From: Discostella pseudostelligera
Taxonomy: Eukaryota; Bacillariophyta; Thalassiosirophyceae; Thalassiosirales; Thalassiosiraceae
Reading direction: 5' to 3'
Assembly (NCBI GenBank): GCA_036940085.1
Contig: JALLBK010000006.1
Coordinates: forward strand, 1 to 52,814
Length of the DNA stretch: 52,814 bases
The number at the start of each line of letters is the position of its first letter. Position 1 is the first letter of the stretch. The position numbers and the translations under genes are program-made. This document shows, piece after piece, positions 51,981 to 52,814 of this stretch. Below the pieces are notes generated by a model. That model ran no database searches and was not told the origin of the DNA. It worked only from the letters and a program-made list of their open reading frames with translations.

Positions 51981-52814
51981 TCATGCCGAGGCCATGATGA
52001 TGGAGTTGTATGGGAGTGGAATGACCTGATCAGTTATGTCCGTGTACACTCCTCCCGCAATATTAACAAATTGAAAGTGTTGTTTCATACTTTTCGACAT
52101 CCCGGCCGAAAAGCACGCAAGTTCCTCACGAATATACTCTTTGAACGTGGCACTGCGCCATCCTACCAATTTTTGTATTTCTTGGTCCGAGAATCCCGCC
52201 AGATATAGAGCATTCGCTCCACCGCTACGCAAAGAGTGGGTATCTATGCGCGCAATCGGAATACTTTTGAATTCGGGATAGCGGAGCGCAACGGCTGCTT
52301 GATTTAGGCTACAGCGTGTGTCTTTATCCGTGACGTCAAACCTCGCTGACTTTATGAAGAATGCTGACAGGAAGGTGCTTGAGTCAAATGTATTGGTACG
52401 GATGTGTACAAATCGGCGTCCTAATGCACGCACTGGGCAGCTGTACAATTCTCCATTGTGACCTTTCCAGCCGTTCGTTTGGTTATCTAATTTCAAAGTT
52501 GCGCCGTTGGCAGTTAGGATCTCCTGATCTCCTGCAAGTCTGCTGAGCTGGCGGAGTCGACCGGCGTGGTCCTGTTTGAAAAAGGTCACATCCTGAATTC
52601 TAAATTGCACTGTCTGCTTTGTATTGTTTTGATGGCCTTTTATTGAGTACTCTCTGACACGGAGCAAGTAGTAGAATGCAATAAGGGAGCTCCATTCAAA
52701 TGTCATCACGAACTCAAATATAAATTTGTTATGTGGTCACTAAGGCATAAATTATTTCTGTGTCACTCACAAGTGAAAATTTAATTCTACATAACTCACC
52801 GTGCATTTATTAAT
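51981..52814 (-). mobile_element. tyrosine recombinase of a DIRS/Ngaro- or Crypton-like element (5' partial)
   Basis: The frame 52709-51981 covers the catalytic half of an eukaryotic tyrosine recombinase. The first Arg is in FYYLLRVREYS, the His-x-x-Arg box is HSLRSGGANALYLAGFSD, the helix EIQKLVGWRS follows and the Tyr nucleophile is in ATFKEYIREEL. The start is not a convincing ATG; a GTGAGT donor (about 52769) and TTTGAG acceptor-like end (about 52713) suggest an upstream exon outside the window. The C-terminal tail (VNIAGGVYTDITDQVIP) is typical of element-borne enzymes. Together with the split direct repeats at 51121-51671 it makes a DIRS-order (PAT/Ngaro-like) retroelement more likely than a Crypton, but no reverse transcriptase is visible here. 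Confidence 0.85.

Overview
The window is nuclear DNA of a photosynthetic stramenopile, almost certainly a diatom (probably centric; species not determinable). It carries a fucoxanthin chlorophyll a/c-type antenna gene, several bipartite plastid presequences with the diatom ASAFAP-like motif, compact genes with short GT-AG introns (mostly 70-160 nt), acidic and low-complexity protein stretches, a Pro/Thr-rich surface-type protein and Kazal inhibitors. Gene density is high, many genes are paired divergently or convergently, and most exon joins below were worked out by hand from splice sites and reading phase.

Layout. 1-9.1 kb: a multi-pass membrane protein, Mediator subunit MED7, a TPR protein and an eIF4B/4H-like RRM protein. 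9.7-17.7 kb: an antenna (LHC/FCP) gene, a large acidic membrane protein, a PPR protein and an isochorismatase-family hydrolase. 18.5-25.9 kb: a secreted trypsin-like protease, a WW-less Pin1-type parvulin, several plastid-targeted or small membrane proteins and a small thylakoid-type protein. 26.3-29.7 kb: a four-exon small secreted Cys-rich protein with two micro-exons, and an LVIVD/choice-of-anchor-B surface protein. 30.5-37.5 kb: a six-exon cytosine-C5 DNA methyltransferase with an N-terminal chromodomain, then a DBP2/DDX5-type RNA helicase with a 1.1-kb first intron holding a long inverted repeat. 38-51 kb: a membrane-protein gene beside a DHX35-type helicase, two tandem Kazal genes, the spliceosomal RED/IK gene, a GC-rich island, a displaced copy of the membrane-protein gene with a helicase 3' remnant, an interrupted plastid-type gene, and a PUB-domain gene. 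51.1-52.8 kb: the 3' end of a tyrosine-recombinase mobile element whose direct repeats have the B1-A2-B2 order of PAT/Ngaro-like DIRS elements.

Common themes. (i) An E2F-like octamer TTCCCGCC/GGCGGGAA, often with a CACGTG G-box, lies upstream of most genes of every functional class; it forms a roughly 20-bp-spaced array before the DBP2-type helicase and 50-bp tandem units near 27.2 kb. (ii) Two segmental duplications share one architecture: an intact small gene plus a decayed 3' end of its convergent neighbour. (iii) Genome-defence and mobile-element functions coexist here: a chromodomain methyltransferase and a YR element inserted about 150 bp upstream of the PUB gene.
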